DNA of 64,000 nt from Weissella thailandensis (GTDB lineage Bacteria > Bacillota > Bacilli > Lactobacillales > Lactobacillaceae). The stretch is taken from the NCBI RefSeq assembly GCF_005405465.1, contig NZ_BJEC01000004.1:59778-123777 (forward strand), read 5' to 3'. Both the position numbers and the translations under genes were made by a program. Of the stretch, positions 43,524 through 53,117 are shown in pieces. The notes beneath the pieces were generated by a model. That model was not told where the DNA came from, made no database searches, and was given only the letters and a program-made list of their open reading frames with translations. The number at the start of each line of letters is the position of its first letter. Within the stretch, counting starts at the first letter, position 1.

Positions 43524-45254
43524 ATGACACAGATTGGACACATTGTAATTGGCTTAATCATTGTAGTAGCAGCCATTTATTTGATTATCTTTGTCTCTCA
43601 ACGATTGACAGCGCGAAAAGTTAATAAGTTAATTCAAAAGAAAGCCCAATTGGCTGAGATTCCAATGCGTGATCGGTTAGTTAAAGGGCGACAGTTGAGC
43701 TTAACGGGACAGTCTTTGAAGCAATTTCAATTGTTGGAAGCAAAGTATAACCATTTGGAAACAAACGAGTTTAACAATATTGATTTAAAAGCAAATACCG
43801 TATTATTTGATTCGCAGGGGTTAAATTTCTTAAAGACTGCGCAAGGAATGAAAAGCCTTCAGCAACAAATTCGTGATGCAGAAGCAATCATTGATGTTGT
43901 GAACCAGGGTTTAAGTGATTTAGAACAAATGGATGCTGCCCATAAACAAGCAGTTAAGGATTTAGAAAGTAAGTATCAAGAACTACGAAAAGTGTTATTG
44001 TCACAAAATTTTGCATTTGGACCAGCAATTGATAAGTTGGAAGAGATATTAGGCTCGTTAGAAGATGATTTTGCAGAGTTTGCTCGTCTGACCGAGGCTG
44101 GTGATCACGCAACGGCTGCTGGTATCTATGAAACTTTAGGTATGGAAACTAACCAATTGGAACAGCGTATTGAGCAAATACCTGATCTTTTCAATAAATT
44201 GGATGATACTATTCCGGGTCAGTTATCAGAATTGCAAGATGCATATAATAAAATGTCTGCTGAAGGATTTAGGTTTGAAACGAATATTGAGAAGGAATTG
44301 GCAAATATTCGCGAAGAATTAGAAGCAGCTTTGGAGTTATTGAAAGAGTTGACGCTCAAAAAAGTGTCAGAAGAGATCACACGAATGGAAGATCGTACAG
44401 AACTCTTATACGAGACTTTTGATAAAGAAGCGAAGGCTGCCCAAACAGTTTGGGAAAATAATGAGAATTTGACAGGATACCTTGCTCATAATAAACGTCA
44501 AAATCATGAATTATATGCCCGTTTAGATCGTTTGAACCAAGATTTTGTATTTTCAAAAGATGAAGTGGGACAAATTCGTACTTGGGAAATTCAGTTATCA
44601 AATGATACCGTCAATTTTGAAGAATTAAAGCAAAAAATTGCGCGTCATGAAGCGATATTTTCTAACTTGATCAGTGAACAAGTTGCCATTCAGAAAGATC
44701 TTGAACGAATTGAACGCGAACAAGTTGCACGTTGGCAAACTTATCAAGAGTTGCCAGGACAACTGGAGCAGTCAAAGAAACGGGTAACCTTGCTGTCAGA
44801 CAAGTTGCGTTTGATTCAGCGATCATTCGAACGTCAAGGGTTACCAGGGCTACCGGAAACCTATCTATCAATTTTTTATTCAGTGAGTGATGAATTAGAG
44901 CGCGTTAAACAACAACTTAATATGGCGCGCGTTAATGTTGATGATGCGCTACGACAATTGAGTATCGTGACAGCGGACTTAGATACATTGCAGGAACGAA
45001 CGGATGAGTTGATTGAAGCGGCTACGGTTACTGAACGTTTGGTTCGTAAAGCATTGTTGTATCGTGATAACCCTGCAGTGGCTCAGGCAACGCAGCAAGC
45101 ACGTTATTACTATGAAACGGGCTATGATTATGAACAAGCTATGAAGACATTAGGGGTCATGCTTGATCAATTGGAGCCTGGATTAACTGAACGGGTCGTT
45201 CAGCAGTATCGTCAAGAGCAAGCACGGTTACAAGCAGAATTTTCTGAACAATGA
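43524..45254 (+). CDS. ezrA: Septation ring formation regulator EzrA
   Basis: A 576-residue division protein that links FtsZ to the membrane and prevents extra Z rings in low-GC Gram-positives. An N-terminal single membrane helix (about 5-24, outside to inside) is followed by almost continuous coiled-coil and spectrin-like repeats to the end, rich in Glu, Gln and Leu. Length and layout fit the family. The nearest ribosome-like sequence is AAAAGAG, close to the ATG. A stronger TAGGAG lies near 43486 behind a small hairpin. It is monocistronic with its own terminator. Confidence 0.92.
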   Translation: MTQIGHIVIGLIIVVAAIYLIIFVSQRLTARKVNKLIQKKAQLAEIPMRDRLVKGRQLSLTGQSLKQFQLLEAKYNHLETNEFNNIDLKANTVLFDSQGLNFLKTAQGMKSLQQQIRDAEAIIDVVNQGLSDLEQMDAAHKQAVKDLESKYQELRKVLLSQNFAFGPAIDKLEEILGSLEDDFAEFARLTEAGDHATAAGIYETLGMETNQLEQRIEQIPDLFNKLDDTIPGQLSELQDAYNKMSAEGFRFETNIEKELANIREELEAALELLKELTLKKVSEEITRMEDRTELLYETFDKEAKAAQTVWENNENLTGYLAHNKRQNHELYARLDRLNQDFVFSKDEVGQIRTWEIQLSNDTVNFEELKQKIARHEAIFSNLISEQVAIQKDLERIEREQVARWQTYQELPGQLEQSKKRVTLLSDKLRLIQRSFERQGLPGLPETYLSIFYSVSDELERVKQQLNMARVNVDDALRQLSIVTADLDTLQERTDELIEAATVTERLVRKALLYRDNPAVAQATQQARYYYETGYDYEQAMKTLGVMLDQLEPGLTERVVQQYRQEQARLQAEFSEQ

Positions 45255-45273
45255 TTAATATCTATTAAGTATA

Positions 45274-45313
45274 AAGTGGTCAAGACAAAATAAATGCCTT
45301 GACCACTTTTTTG
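45274..45313 (+). terminator. Intrinsic terminator of ezrA
   Basis: AAGTGGTCAAG pairs with CTTGACCACTT around a 13-nt loop, then T4. The repeat element begins directly after it. Confidence 0.88.
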
Positions 45314-45317
45314 CGTT

Positions 45318-45514
45318 AAAAATGTCGCAAACTACGTTACACACCGGCTTCAAACCAAATTTTTTCACGCTCTCTTTTAAACGCGTTCCAACAATCTGAA
45401 GCTTCAATGTAACGCAATTTACGCCATTCCTGTCCTACGCTCTGCTCCGGCCAAAAATGTCGCAAACTACGTTACATACCAGCTTAAAAACAATTTTTTT
45501 CACGCTCTCTTTTA
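45318..45514 (+). repeat. Intergenic direct-inverted-direct repeat element, copy 1
   Basis: Unit a (45318-45379) and unit c (45453-45514) are 62-bp direct repeats that differ at only a few positions. Both start AAAAATGTCGCAAACTACG and end CACGCTCTCTTTTA. Between them (45385-45427) is an inverted, more diverged unit containing TGTAACGCAATTTACGCCATT, then a linker TCCTGTCCTACGCTCTGCTC. The middle unit could pair with either flank, so the RNA or DNA has two alternative long hairpins. It has no coding frame and lies in a 364-bp gap between ezrA's terminator and the cation ATPase. Related copies are at 50341 and 55721. Confidence 0.88.
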
Positions 45515-45618
45515 CCTTAAAAGTTACGTTTTTACTTAAAGTTTTACAAAAATACTAATATCTGGTAAGCTTGTATACATAAGGCATACGAAATTTTTAT
45601 GAAACAAAAGGAGAGTTT

Positions 45619-48189
45619 ATGGAAGATAAGTTACCAAGTGATCATGCGTCAACCGATGTCGAAAAAGGGTTGACAGAAGTCCAAGTGCAGCAGGCACGAG
45701 ATAAATATGGAACAAATGAATTTAACGAAGCGCCAAAAGAACCATTATGGTCAAAGATAAAGCGTAGTTTAAGTGATGTGGCAACGATTATTTTGATAAT
45801 TGCTGCGGTTATTTCATTAATCACATCACTTATGAAGGGTGACGGACATTATTTTGAAAGTCTGTTAATTATTGGAATTGTCATTATTAATTCAGTGCTA
45901 TCTATTTATCAAGAAGGGCGAGCTGAAGCAGCTCTAGACTCCTTAAAGGGTCTAGAAAGTGCCGAAGCAACTGTCAAGCGTGATAACAAAGTGACTACGA
46001 TTCCAATTGCCGATATTGTTGTGGGTGATGTTTTAGTTCTTGAGAACGGTGAAAAAATTTCTGCCGATGCGCAATTAATTGAAACAAGTGAGTTACAAGT
46101 TGAAGAATCTGCATTGACTGGAGAAAGTGATGCCATTGAAAAGGACGAGACGGAAATCTCTTCCGAAGATGACTCATTAGGAGATCGTTTAGATCATGTA
46201 TATCGTGGAACTGCCGTTGTGAACGGTCGCGGAACGGGTGTGGTTACCGCCATTGGTATGCAGACTGAGATGGGTAAAATTGCCGGCTTATTAGGTAATG
46301 AAAAACGTGAACAGACACCATTACAAATTAGACTTGCCCAACTTGGTAAGCGCTTGAGTGTTATTGCGATTTTGGCAGCCTTAATTGTCATTGGATTAGG
46401 TCTTGCAGCTAGAGAACCATTACTAGAATTATTCATGACTGCTGTATCAGTAGCGGTTGCCGTTGTGCCAGAAACGTTGATGATTATCGTGACGATTACA
46501 TTGGCAATCGGTGTGCAAAAGATGGCTAAGCGTCAGGCGATTGTTCGTCGTCTACCAGCCGTTGAAACATTAGGGTCAGCAACGGTCATTGCATCTGATA
46601 AGACAGGTACGTTAACACAAAATAAAATGACTGTTCGTCGAGCTTGGGACGCAGAAGCAGATCATGTTTACCATGATGAAGAGCTAGTTGAGCAAATCCC
46701 TGATGTCTTAAAGTTTGGGGCATTGTCAACCAATGTGACGAAACCTGATGATGAAGTATCTGGGTTACCAACCGAAGTTGCGATGGTCAATGCACTCGGT
46801 GAGTATTCTGAATATGAAGCTTTGCAAAACAAATATCCAAAGGTTTATGAACTACCATTTAATTCAACTCGAAAGCGAATGACAACAGTTCATCGTGTTG
46901 AAGATGGTTATCTAGCAGTTACCAAAGGGGCATTTGATGTCTTGTTGCCTAAGTTCCCAACAGAGATGCATGAACAAGCAATTAAGATAAATAAAGAGTT
47001 TGGTACGAATGCCTTGCGTGTTATCGCTGTCGGAGTTGTTAAGTTACCTGAAATTAGTATGGAACCAACTGCTGATGAATTAGAAAAAGGTATGACCCTA
47101 TTGGGATTGGTTGGAATTATTGATCCACCAAGACCAGAATCGGCACAAGCTGTTGCTGAGGCCCGTGCCGCGGGTATTAAGCCACTTATGATTACAGGTG
47201 ATCACGTGGTCACTGCTAGTGCAATTGCACGTGAAATTGGTATTTTAGGTGAAAATGATTTAGCTCTTTCAGGTTCAGAATTGCATAAAATGTCTGATGA
47301 GGAACTTGATAAGAATGTTGATCGGTATGCTGTTTATGCCCGTGTAACCCCAGAGGATAAGATTCGAATCGTTAAATCATGGCAAAAGCGTGGGGACGTT
47401 GTTGCTATGACTGGAGATGGGGTGAATGATGCGCCTGCCTTACGTCGTGCAGATGTCGGAATTGCAATGGGTAAGACAGGAACAGATGTTGCCCGTGAAG
47501 CATCAGCAATTGTTTTGACGGATGATAACTTTGCAAGTATTGTCCGCGCGGTTGAAACTGGTCGTGGTATTTATGGTAATGTTCGTAAGACTGTTAATTT
47601 CTTGATGAGTGCTAACATGTCGGAGATTATTATTATCATTGGTGCTATCTTACTTGGCTGGGGATCACCGCTGATTGCTACGCAACTATTGTTCATTAAC
47701 TTGGTTGCCGATGGGTTGCCTGGATTTGCCCTTAGTCGTGAACCAGTTCATGATAATGTGATGAACCAAGACCCTGTTAGTCCTAAGGATAGTTTGTTTG
47801 CGAATGGTTTAGCAACTAGAATTGTTATCAATGTTATTCTATTTGCTGCAGTTAGTTTGCTAGCACAAGGTTATGGTGTTTATACTCATGATAGCGCCGT
47901 AGGAACGACAATGGCCTTTGTTGTATTGTCATTGACTTCAATTCTGAACGTGTTTAATATCCGTAGTGAAGAGTCAATGTTCAAGATTAAGTTTAGTGCT
48001 AATCCAATGTTAGTAATGATGGCAGGATTGGCAGTAGCATTGACAATTCTTCTAGTATTGCTGCCAGTGACGCAGACATTATTTAGCTTTGTACCATTAA
48101 GTGGTATGGCTTGGATAATTACAATTGTATTATCATTGGTTCCGAATATTTATTGGGAAATTCATAAAGCAATTAAATCAGCTAAATAA
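45619..48189 (+). CDS. Cation-transporting P-type ATPase, P2 (Ca2+-type)
   Basis: An 856-residue membrane pump with the P2 ATPase plan: actuator domain with LTGES, phosphorylation Asp327 in DKTGTLTQNKM, nucleotide domain with KGAFDVLL, hinge MTGDGVNDAPALRRADVG, and about ten membrane helices. In helix 4, PETLMIIV replaces the more usual PEGLPA stretch; in helix 6, NLVADGLPGFAL keeps the Asn and Asp ligands of Ca2+ pumps. Ca2+ or Mn2+ export is the best guess, but a monovalent-ion variant cannot be excluded. AAAGGAGAG precedes the ATG. Confidence 0.92.
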   Translation: MEDKLPSDHASTDVEKGLTEVQVQQARDKYGTNEFNEAPKEPLWSKIKRSLSDVATIILIIAAVISLITSLMKGDGHYFESLLIIGIVIINSVLSIYQEGRAEAALDSLKGLESAEATVKRDNKVTTIPIADIVVGDVLVLENGEKISADAQLIETSELQVEESALTGESDAIEKDETEISSEDDSLGDRLDHVYRGTAVVNGRGTGVVTAIGMQTEMGKIAGLLGNEKREQTPLQIRLAQLGKRLSVIAILAALIVIGLGLAAREPLLELFMTAVSVAVAVVPETLMIIVTITLAIGVQKMAKRQAIVRRLPAVETLGSATVIASDKTGTLTQNKMTVRRAWDAEADHVYHDEELVEQIPDVLKFGALSTNVTKPDDEVSGLPTEVAMVNALGEYSEYEALQNKYPKVYELPFNSTRKRMTTVHRVEDGYLAVTKGAFDVLLPKFPTEMHEQAIKINKEFGTNALRVIAVGVVKLPEISMEPTADELEKGMTLLGLVGIIDPPRPESAQAVAEARAAGIKPLMITGDHVVTASAIAREIGILGENDLALSGSELHKMSDEELDKNVDRYAVYARVTPEDKIRIVKSWQKRGDVVAMTGDGVNDAPALRRADVGIAMGKTGTDVAREASAIVLTDDNFASIVRAVETGRGIYGNVRKTVNFLMSANMSEIIIIIGAILLGWGSPLIATQLLFINLVADGLPGFALSREPVHDNVMNQDPVSPKDSLFANGLATRIVINVILFAAVSLLAQGYGVYTHDSAVGTTMAFVVLSLTSILNVFNIRSEESMFKIKFSANPMLVMMAGLAVALTILLVLLPVTQTLFSFVPLSGMAWIITIVLSLVPNIYWEIHKAIKSAK

Positions 48190-48194
48190 TAACT

Positions 48195-48233
48195 ATAAGC
48201 ACAGGATGTTCGCATCTTGTGCTTATTTTATAT
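48195..48233 (+). terminator. Intrinsic terminator of the P-type ATPase gene
   Basis: ATAAGCACAGGATG pairs with CATCTTGTGCTTAT around TTCG, followed by TTTATA. Confidence 0.82.
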
Positions 48234-48298
48234 GTTATTACTTAAAAAAATCGTTTTTAATCATTTGAATGATAGGATATAACAGCTTGAATGATTAA

Positions 48299-48396
48299 AA
48301 GTCGAACTTTTAACGAAAGACCGTTGAAACGAATAAAGTTTGTTGTTACAATTAAATAGGTGTTGAAAAAATTGATAATGTTCGTGTTTTGACGAA
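48299..48396 (+). promoter_or_regulatory. purA promoter with clustered CGAA motifs
   Basis: The promoter is TTGAAA (48324-48329), 17 bp, TACAAT (48347-48352). CGAA motifs in A/T-rich context occur at 48303, 48314, 48330 (inside the spacer) and 48393, plus one on the minus strand at 48381. PurBox half-sites have a CCGAAC core, so PurR control is a reasonable guess. The canonical inverted pair with a 16-17 bp gap is not evident. Confidence 0.45.
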
Positions 48397-48407
48397 TTTA
48401 AAAATAG

Positions 48408-49709
<1,302 letters not shown>

Positions 49710-49714
49710 TAAGC

Positions 49715-50251
49715 ATGTTTGAAATGAGATTAGCACGAACGGTTTTATCTGTAGATGACATTGACCAAATGGTGAAGCGTGTTGCAGATGAAATCAACGA
49801 AGTACTAGTTGATGTTGAACGGCCGGTATTTGTCGGTGTCATGAAGGGCGCTTACATGTGGATGGCTGACTTGATGCGGGCTATGAACCGCGATATTGAA
49901 TTGGATTATATTGACGTATCTAGTTATGTTGGTGATCAATCAACTGGTCATATTACAATTCAAAGAGATTTAAAGGTTGACTTGTCTGGGCGAACAGTTG
50001 TCATATTAGACGAAGTCGTTGATTCAGGATTAACGTTACGGTATTTAAAGGCGGATTTTGAAGCACGCGGTGCTGAGAAAGTGTATGTTGCAGTTGCAAC
50101 AGATAAGCGCCAGTCAACTACTGCAGGTGGTATTACACCAGACTTTATTGGGGCCCAAGTACCTGATGAATTTTTGGTTGGGTACGGGATGGACTACAAT
50201 GAATATTATCGTAGTTTACCATATGTGGCTGTTTTAGAATTATCCGAATAA
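49715..50251 (+). CDS. hpt: Hypoxanthine phosphoribosyltransferase
   Basis: It converts hypoxanthine (and probably guanine) with PRPP into IMP or GMP. The 178 residues contain GVMKGAYMWMADLMRA, VSSYVGDQSTG and the PRPP-binding VVILDEVVDSGLTL. The PRPP motif has EVVDSG in place of the more common DIIDTG, a conservative change. The ending VGYGMDYNEYYRSLPYVAVL is typical of HPRTs. Its position behind purA and the nucleoside importer at 22-28 kb point to strong reliance on purine salvage. Confidence 0.93.
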   Translation: MFEMRLARTVLSVDDIDQMVKRVADEINEVLVDVERPVFVGVMKGAYMWMADLMRAMNRDIELDYIDVSSYVGDQSTGHITIQRDLKVDLSGRTVVILDEVVDSGLTLRYLKADFEARGAEKVYVAVATDKRQSTTAGGITPDFIGAQVPDEFLVGYGMDYNEYYRSLPYVAVLELSE

Positions 50252-50256
50252 ACAAC

Positions 50257-50296
50257 AAAGAGGTTGAGACAAAACAATGTCTCAACCTCTTTTGTG
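50257..50296. terminator. Bidirectional terminator between hpt and the CDF gene
   Basis: AAAGAGGTTGAGAC pairs with GTCTCAACCTCTTT around AAAACAAT. Copy 2 of the repeat element follows. Confidence 0.85.
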
Positions 50297-50340
50297 CTAA
50301 AAATGCATTAATTGTAAGGCTATGAATTTTATAGCATAAA

Positions 50341-50469
50341 CGCGTTCCAAAAGTCTGAAGTCTCAATGTAACGCGATTTATGACATTCTTGTTTCGGCCA
50401 AAAATGACGTAAATAACGTTACATACCGGCTTCAGTTCAAAATCGACTTTTGTCTCGCTCTCTCTTTTG
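50341..50469 (+). repeat. Intergenic repeat element, copy 2
   Basis: The inverted unit (50341-50387, with CAATGTAACGCGATTTATGACATT) and the 3' direct unit (50400-50469, starting AAAAATGACGTAAATAACG and ending CTCGCTCTCTCTTTTG) are clear. The linker is shortened to TCTTGTTTCGGCC. The expected 5' direct unit between 50296 and 50340 is too diverged to recognise. It lies between the hpt terminator and the convergent CDF gene. Confidence 0.8.
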
Positions 50470-50477
50470 TTTATTGA

Positions 50478-51374
50478 TTAAATGTCATTATAGGGTTCGT
50501 TTGGCATATTATTTTCAAGCTGAATAGTTGTGTGTTGAATGTGCATATCATCTTGGAGCATGTGACCGAGATCAGAGAGTAACGCCATATCGCCAGGGTC
50601 TTTAACAACTAGATGAACGGTTAATGCAGTTTCTGTTGTTGAGATACCCCAAATATGTAAATCATGTAAACTGATGACTTGTGGATTATCCAGGATAGCT
50701 TTTTTAACGGAAACTTCATCAATGTTTTCAGGGACACCATTGAAAATAAGTAGAACCGATTGTTTGAAAATATCCCATGATGACACGATGATAACAATAC
50801 CAATAATGATAGAAACAACTGGGTCCAGCCAGAACCATTTGGTTAGCATGGTCAGTAAACCAGCCACAACCACTCCCAGAGAAACGCCAGCATCAGCCAT
50901 TAGATGAACATAGGCGCCTTTCGCGTTGATATCTGACTTATGATCGCCAGCCATAGCAAAGAACTTGGCTGCTAAAAAGTTAACGATAATTCCAAAAGCT
51001 GATACGATCATAATCAAATTTCCAGCTGGTTCGGCACCACCGTTTAGTAGCTTAACAATTGCTTCGTACCAGATGACAAAGACGGCAACTAACAGGAACA
51101 GCGCGTTAATAAAGCTGGCTAGGATAGTTGCATTATGCCAGCCATACGTGTGAGTATCCGTGGCTCGCAAGCCAAAGACAGCCACAGCAGCCCAAGCTAG
51201 TATCAGTGATGCGACATCGCTAATACTGTGCAAAGCATCTGCAAATAAAGCTGTTGAATGGGCGTAATGGGCAAAAATCATTTCAGCAATGATAAAAGCA
51301 GTATTTAGGATAATGCCTATTAAATAGGGGACTTGCCTTTTTGGAACGGCTGCATGTTCGTGATGATTATGCAT
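50478..51374 (-). CDS. czcD: Cation diffusion facilitator (Zn2+/Cd2+ efflux)
   Basis: A 298-residue proton-coupled metal exporter with six membrane helices and a cytoplasmic C-terminal domain (about 210-298). The transport site is His-x3-Asp in helix 2 (LHSISD) and His-x3-Asp in helix 5 (HLMADAG), the arrangement of zinc-type CDFs. The His-rich N-terminus (MHNHHEHA) is common in the family. It lies 1 nt after the ArsR-type regulator, so the two form a metal-induced operon. Confidence 0.92.
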   Translation of the reverse strand: MHNHHEHAAVPKRQVPYLIGIILNTAFIIAEMIFAHYAHSTALFADALHSISDVASLILAWAAVAVFGLRATDTHTYGWHNATILASFINALFLLVAVFVIWYEAIVKLLNGGAEPAGNLIMIVSAFGIIVNFLAAKFFAMAGDHKSDINAKGAYVHLMADAGVSLGVVVAGLLTMLTKWFWLDPVVSIIIGIVIIVSSWDIFKQSVLLIFNGVPENIDEVSVKKAILDNPQVISLHDLHIWGISTTETALTVHLVVKDPGDMALLSDLGHMLQDDMHIQHTTIQLENNMPNEPYNDI

Positions 51375-51375
51375 A

Positions 51376-51651
51376 TTATAATTTTTCCTCCAAGTGGGTT
51401 GTCGCTAATGCAATGATTGAACGGATATGGTCATCCTTTAACACGTAAAAAACTTGTTTACCGTGTTTGTGAGAACTGATAATATCGGCATGTTTTAACA
51501 TTTTTAATTGTTGTGAAATATTTGATTGCGAATAGCCAGTGGCTGTAACTAGATTTGAAACGTTCTGTTCATGATCAGCTAAAATCTTTAAAATTTTTAG
51601 TCGTAGAACATTTGAAAATAATTTAAAAAACTCTGATAATTTTTCATCCAT
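51376..51651 (-). CDS. czrA: ArsR/SmtB-family metal-sensing repressor (CzrA type)
   Basis: A repressor of about 91 residues with the winged helix segment VTATGYSQSNISQQLKMLKH. In the last helix, Asp-x-His, a His 11 residues later and a Glu 3 further on (DDHIRSIIALATTHLEEK) match the alpha-5 zinc site of CzrA, with Glu in place of the last His. The first possible ATG is at 51657, but it lies inside the operator and has no ribosome site. The ATG at 51651 coincides with the predicted transcription start, so the gene may be read from a leaderless mRNA. It controls the CDF exporter directly downstream. Confidence 0.88.
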   Translation of the reverse strand: MDEKLSEFFKLFSNVLRLKILKILADHEQNVSNLVTATGYSQSNISQQLKMLKHADIISSHKHGKQVFYVLKDDHIRSIIALATTHLEEKL

Positions 51652-51686
51652 AAACATATTATAAAACGTTAATATGTTTATTTAAA
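51649..51686 (-). promoter_or_regulatory. Metal-responsive promoter and operator, possibly leaderless
   Basis: On the minus strand TTTAAA (51686-51681), 17 bp, TATAAT (51663-51658) forms a promoter whose start point falls at about 51651, exactly an ATG of the repressor gene. AACATATT (51653-51660) and AATATGTT (51671-51678) form a perfect inverted repeat over the -10 and spacer, a good ArsR-type operator. The -35 touches the T-run of the terminator of the preceding minus-strand gene. Confidence 0.6.
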
Positions 51687-51726
51687 GAAAAAGGACCTGA
51701 AAACTAATATTGTTTCAGATCCTTTA
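51685..51726 (-). terminator. Intrinsic terminator of the membrane gene at 51736
   Basis: Read on the minus strand: AAAGGATCTGAAA pairs with TTTCAGGTCCTTT (one G-T), then TTCTTT. Confidence 0.75.
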
Positions 51727-51735
51727 TCGTATCGT

Positions 51736-52554
51736 TTAGTTTTGCTGTAAAAAGATAACCATGATGGTCAATGTCTGTAGAATGGTAAAGAATACCATCC
51801 GGTAACGTTGCTTTAAATTGAAATTAATTAGTACCATCCAAGTAAAGATGATGATAATAATTGTTAGAATTGTCCAAAAATTCCAAGGTAGGGTTAGGAC
51901 GTTTAGTAATAGGATAACGCCAAAAACCAGCGAAGTTAATCGTTTATTGCGGCCCTGTGTGACGAACACACTACTCATGAAGTAGAGGTAACTGAAAAAT
52001 AGCGGTAATAAACTAATAATAAATGGTTGTGTTAAATATGTATTTTGTTGGTAGAAAATAACGACAGGCATGACGATAGTTGCGATACCTGAATATAAAA
52101 TTAAACCAAGTACATTTTGTAAACTTAACCATGAAATATTTATTAGTAGTAGGGTAATGGGAAGTAGTGCAAGTAACATGACTTGTTGCCCAGTGAATTG
52201 TTTATACAAGAAATATAAGAATAGCAATGGGAATAAAATGACCACATAGTTTATCCAACGAGAAAAACCGCGATTAAAAGTTAAAAATATTGCTATCGCT
52301 ATGATAATACTATAGGTAATTAATAGTGGATTATGTTGCCATTGTCCCCCAGCCAGGTTGTTTGAATAGATGAGCGGATACACCCACCAGATAATATTTT
52401 GTGAAATGACACAAAGTAATAAGGCCAACCATTGAATGTCTGAGTGTTTTATTTTTTTCTGTAATCGTGCTTGGCGACTGCCTGGACGTTCCGTTTCTGG
52501 TCTTTCTTTAAGTTGTTTTAAACGAGATACATTATCATGAGATTCTGGATTCAT
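51736..52554 (-). CDS. Polytopic membrane protein of unknown function
   Basis: About 272 residues. The first 40 are hydrophilic and strongly charged (RLKQLKERPETERPGSRQAR), followed by about eight or nine hydrophobic helices to the end. I see no transporter or enzyme signature. The second ATG (52554) is taken as the start. It is monocistronic on the minus strand, divergent from the gtrA gene and followed by its own terminator. It might belong to one of the uncharacterised membrane families of lactobacilli. Confidence 0.7.
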   Translation of the reverse strand: MNPESHDNVSRLKQLKERPETERPGSRQARLQKKIKHSDIQWLALLLCVISQNIIWWVYPLIYSNNLAGGQWQHNPLLITYSIIIAIAIFLTFNRGFSRWINYVVILFPLLFLYFLYKQFTGQQVMLLALLPITLLLINISWLSLQNVLGLILYSGIATIVMPVVIFYQQNTYLTQPFIISLLPLFFSYLYFMSSVFVTQGRNKRLTSLVFGVILLLNVLTLPWNFWTILTIIIIIFTWMVLINFNLKQRYRMVFFTILQTLTIMVIFLQQN

Positions 52555-52691
52555 AATCATGCCTTCCTAAATCATTAAGTTAAATTTGTAAGAACTGTCT
52601 ATATAATTGTAGCAAACTAACCAGCTTTCGAGTGAGTTTGGTATAATGTTTTGAGTGTTATTTTGTAAATTGATTGAAATGGAGTAACGAA

Positions 52692-53117
52692 ATGCGTACA
52701 GTAATTGAGATGCTAAGTAAATATCGAATGCAAATTATGTATTTGATTTTTGGAGGACTGACAACTGTCGTCAACATTGTTGTCTATACGGGAGCACGTT
52801 GGTCGCATTTATCGATAAACATTGCGTATGTTCTTGCTTGGATATTGAGTGTTTTGTTTGCCTATTTAACCAATCGTAAATGGGTGTTTGATAGTCAAAC
52901 AACGGGCTTTGTCAATATTTTACTCGAAATGGTTAAATTTTTCTTTGCACGTTTGGCAACGGGTGTTGTAGGATACTTAATTTTGCTATTTGGTGTACAT
53001 ATCCTACACCAAAATGATATGATTTGGAATATTATCCAAAATGTATTTGTAATTGTTTCCAATTATGTATTGAGTAAATTAATGATATTTAGATTGAAGG
53101 AGAAAATTGAAAAATGA
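52692..53117 (+). CDS. GtrA-family membrane protein
   Basis: A 141-residue protein with four membrane helices and the family segment YLIFGGLTTVVNIVVY, then YLTNRKWVF between helices 2 and 3. GtrA-like proteins are proposed flippases or partners for lipid-linked sugars used in wall teichoic acid or polysaccharide glycosylation. The start at 52692 follows TGGAGT; an in-frame ATG 18 nt earlier overlaps that site. The stop overlaps the start of the next gene (ATGA), so translation is coupled. Confidence 0.85.
   Translation: MRTVIEMLSKYRMQIMYLIFGGLTTVVNIVVYTGARWSHLSINIAYVLAWILSVLFAYLTNRKWVFDSQTTGFVNILLEMVKFFFARLATGVVGYLILLFGVHILHQNDMIWNIIQNVFVIVSNYVLSKLMIFRLKEKIEK

Noticed and set aside
45318..45514. 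CRISPR-like array, because of regularly spaced near-identical repeats
   Set aside because: Only two direct units per element, with an inverted copy between them instead of a unique spacer, and no cas genes anywhere in the window.
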